From contig JASHSX010000157.1 in assembly GCA_030040865.1 (NCBI GenBank), positions 1-5,523 of the forward strand: 5,523 bases of DNA. Direction: 5' to 3'. Numbering within the stretch: position 1 is the stretch's first letter; each line of letters starts with the position of its first letter. This DNA is from Thermoplasmata archaeon. GTDB lineage: Archaea > Thermoplasmatota > Thermoplasmata > Lutacidiplasmatales > UBA184. A model generated the notes under the pieces. That model was not told where the DNA came from. It searched no databases and was given only the letters and a program-made list of their open reading frames with translations. The position numbers and the translations under genes were made by a program. Shown piece by piece: positions 4,589 to 5,523 of the stretch.

Positions 4589-5254
4589 ATGAAAGTAGTC
4601 CTGTTCGGAGCCACAGGGATGGTCGGCGGAGGCGCCCTACGCGAGTGCCTCCTCGATCCTACGGTCGAGGAGGTGCTCTCGGTGGGTCGGAGGAGCCTTG
4701 GCCGTTCGGACCCCAAGCTCCAGGAGTTGATCGTGCCCGACGTCGGGGACCTCTCGGGGGTCGAGTCCCGCCTCGCTCCGTACGATGCCTGCTTCTTCTG
4801 TCTCGGGGTTTCGTCCGCGGGGATGAGCGAGTCCGAGTACCGTCGTGTGACCTACGATCTCACGCTCTCCGCGGCGCGGACGTTGTCCCGCCTCAATCCG
4901 GCCCTGTCGTTCGTGTATGTCTCCGGCGCCGGGACGGACAGCTCGGAGAAGGGCCGGTCGATGTGGGCGCGCGTGAAGGGAAAGACCGAGAACGACCTCC
5001 GTCGACTTCCGTTCAAGGCGGTGTACCTGTTCCGTCCGGGGATCATCCGGTCAAAGCACGGCATTCGCTCCCGGACCCCCTTGTATCGGGTTCTCTACGC
5101 CGTCCTCTTGCCGTTCGTCCTGCTCGCCGGCGCGATCGCGCCGAACTCCGTCACTACAACGGAATCGGTCGGGAGGGCCATGATCCACGTCGTGGAGCGG
5201 GGATCACCCTCCCGCGTGCTCTCGACTCGGGAGATCAACCGGCTCGCGATGTAG
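4589..5254 (+). CDS. atypical short-chain dehydrogenase-like NAD(P)-binding protein (HTATIP2-like)
   Basis: This 221-residue protein has a Rossmann fold opening with the dinucleotide motif GATGMVGGG (7-15) after the first strand MKVVLF. SVGRRSLGR (31-39) supplies the arginines that often favour NADP, and YDACFFCLGVSS (65-76) is the fourth-strand region. FVYVSGAG (108-115) carries the catalytic-type serine, Ser112. In MWARVKGKTEN (125-135) the lysine of the usual Y-x3-K pair is Lys130, but Trp126 replaces the tyrosine. Around 165-185 there is a hydrophobic stretch (YRVLYAVLLPFVLLAG) that is common in these proteins and need not span a membrane. The C-terminal SVTTTESVGRAMI is typical of HTATIP2/NmrA-like atypical SDRs. 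It may bind NAD(P) as a sensor or catalyse a reaction without the classical Tyr. The substrate is unknown. Confidence 0.9.
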   Translation: MKVVLFGATGMVGGGALRECLLDPTVEEVLSVGRRSLGRSDPKLQELIVPDVGDLSGVESRLAPYDACFFCLGVSSAGMSESEYRRVTYDLTLSAARTLSRLNPALSFVYVSGAGTDSSEKGRSMWARVKGKTENDLRRLPFKAVYLFRPGIIRSKHGIRSRTPLYRVLYAVLLPFVLLAGAIAPNSVTTTESVGRAMIHVVERGSPSRVLSTREINRLAM

Positions 5255-5278
5255 GGTCGTGGGCGCTGGTCGGCGGCT

Positions 5279-5359
5279 GCGACGCCGATCGCCGTCGCGA
5301 GGCGGCGGCGCCGGTGCACCGGAGGCAGCCGGGCCTCCGCCGGCGGCGGTTGAAAACCG
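5279..5359. repeat. cluster of tandem inverted repeats
   Basis: In 81 bases after the Rossmann-fold gene there are four inverted repeats. These are gcgacg/cgtcgc (5279-5298, 8-base loop), the perfect palindrome ccggtgcaccgg (5311-5322), cggaggc/gcctccg (5320-5339, 6-base loop) and cggtt-gaa-aaccg (5347-5359). The palindrome ccgccggcgg (5337-5346) adjoins them. They could form a terminator-like or structured RNA, or protein-binding sites before the next gene. There is no T-run. Confidence 0.4.
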
Positions 5360-5366
5360 TCAATAC
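5350..5366 (+). promoter_or_regulatory. possible promoter of the right-edge gene
   Basis: TTGAAAACCGTCAATAC is an A/T-rich island in otherwise very GC-rich DNA. It ends 8 bases before the ATG at 5375 and 23 bases before the in-frame ATG at 5390, so a TATA-type promoter with the start at 5390 is plausible. It overlaps the last hairpin of the inverted-repeat cluster. Confidence 0.3.
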
Positions 5367-5374
5367 GGCGGTCG

Positions 5375-5523
5375 ATGTTCCGGCCTCCGATGAGCCGGCC
5401 CGGCCGGGCAGTCGGAGGGCCGGCGGAGGCCGAGGCCCGGACGCTCCTCGAGTCTCTGGACGAGGTGGAGCTGCGCCGGTACGTGATCGCCGGCCACTGT
5501 CTCCGGTTCGACCCCACGTCCCG
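5375..5523 (+). CDS. hypothetical protein, 5' part only (runs off the window)
   Basis: This frame starts at ATG 5375, after an in-frame TGA at 5351-5353, and stays open for 49 codons to the right edge. A second in-frame ATG at 5390 (Met6) fits the upstream A/T-rich island better and may be the true start. The first 17 residues are rich in Pro, Gly and Arg. From about residue 18 the sequence looks like a genuine globular domain: AEARTLLESLDEVELRRY (19-36) should form amphipathic helices, followed by VIAGHCLRFDP (37-47). Third positions are almost always G or C, as in the other genes of the window. I do not recognise the family; too little is present to assign a role. Confidence 0.6.
   Translation, partial: MFRPPMSRPGRAVGGPAEAEARTLLESLDEVELRRYVIAGHCLRFDPTS

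Noticed and set aside
1..5523. Defence island, CRISPR array, insertion sequence, tRNA or biosynthetic cluster
   Set aside because: No transposase, nuclease, helicase, toxin-antitoxin, repeat-spacer pattern, tRNA cloverleaf or synthetase domain was seen. The genes are small, unrelated enzymes, and base use is uniform across the window.

Overview
This is a GC-rich window (I estimate about two thirds G+C by eye) with eight protein-coding genes, one of them cut by the right edge. There are no RNA genes, mobile elements or CRISPR arrays. The source looks prokaryotic. I lean towards a high-GC archaeon, possibly Thermoplasmatota-like. Several genes have a short A/T-rich, TATA-like island about 27-29 bases before the start codon and little or no Shine-Dalgarno sequence, as in leaderless archaeal transcripts. 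Close relatives of several of these proteins are also common in bacteria, and three genes do have Shine-Dalgarno-like sequences, so the assignment is tentative.

Left part (1-914): a non-genic stretch of about 280 bases, with an inverted repeat and weak traces of possible decayed coding sequence, precedes a class I SAM-dependent methyltransferase (281-907, +). It converges on the next gene with only 7 bases between the stop codons.

Centre left (915-2928, minus strand), read from right to left: a small three-helix membrane protein, a glyoxalase/VOC-fold protein, a peroxiredoxin, then a cytoplasmic DsbA-like CPYC thioredoxin-fold protein. The last two are separated by 6 bases and surely form an operon. 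The peroxiredoxin has a single cysteine, so it cannot form a resolving disulfide within its own chain, and the CPYC protein beside it is the obvious candidate partner. This is the clearest functional unit in the window and suggests a peroxide or thiol stress role.

Right part (3107-5523, plus strand): a dihydrofolate-reductase/RibD-C-like reductase transcribed divergently from the membrane protein, an intergenic gap of 327 bases, a zinc-type HIT-family nucleotide-binding protein, an atypical short-chain dehydrogenase-like Rossmann protein (HTATIP2-like, with Trp at the usual catalytic Tyr position), a hairpin-rich spacer, and the first 49 codons of an unrecognised protein.

Apart from the peroxiredoxin/DsbA pair, the genes look like independent small housekeeping or stress enzymes. 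I found no convincing sign of a new multi-gene system such as defence, secondary metabolism or a mobile element.
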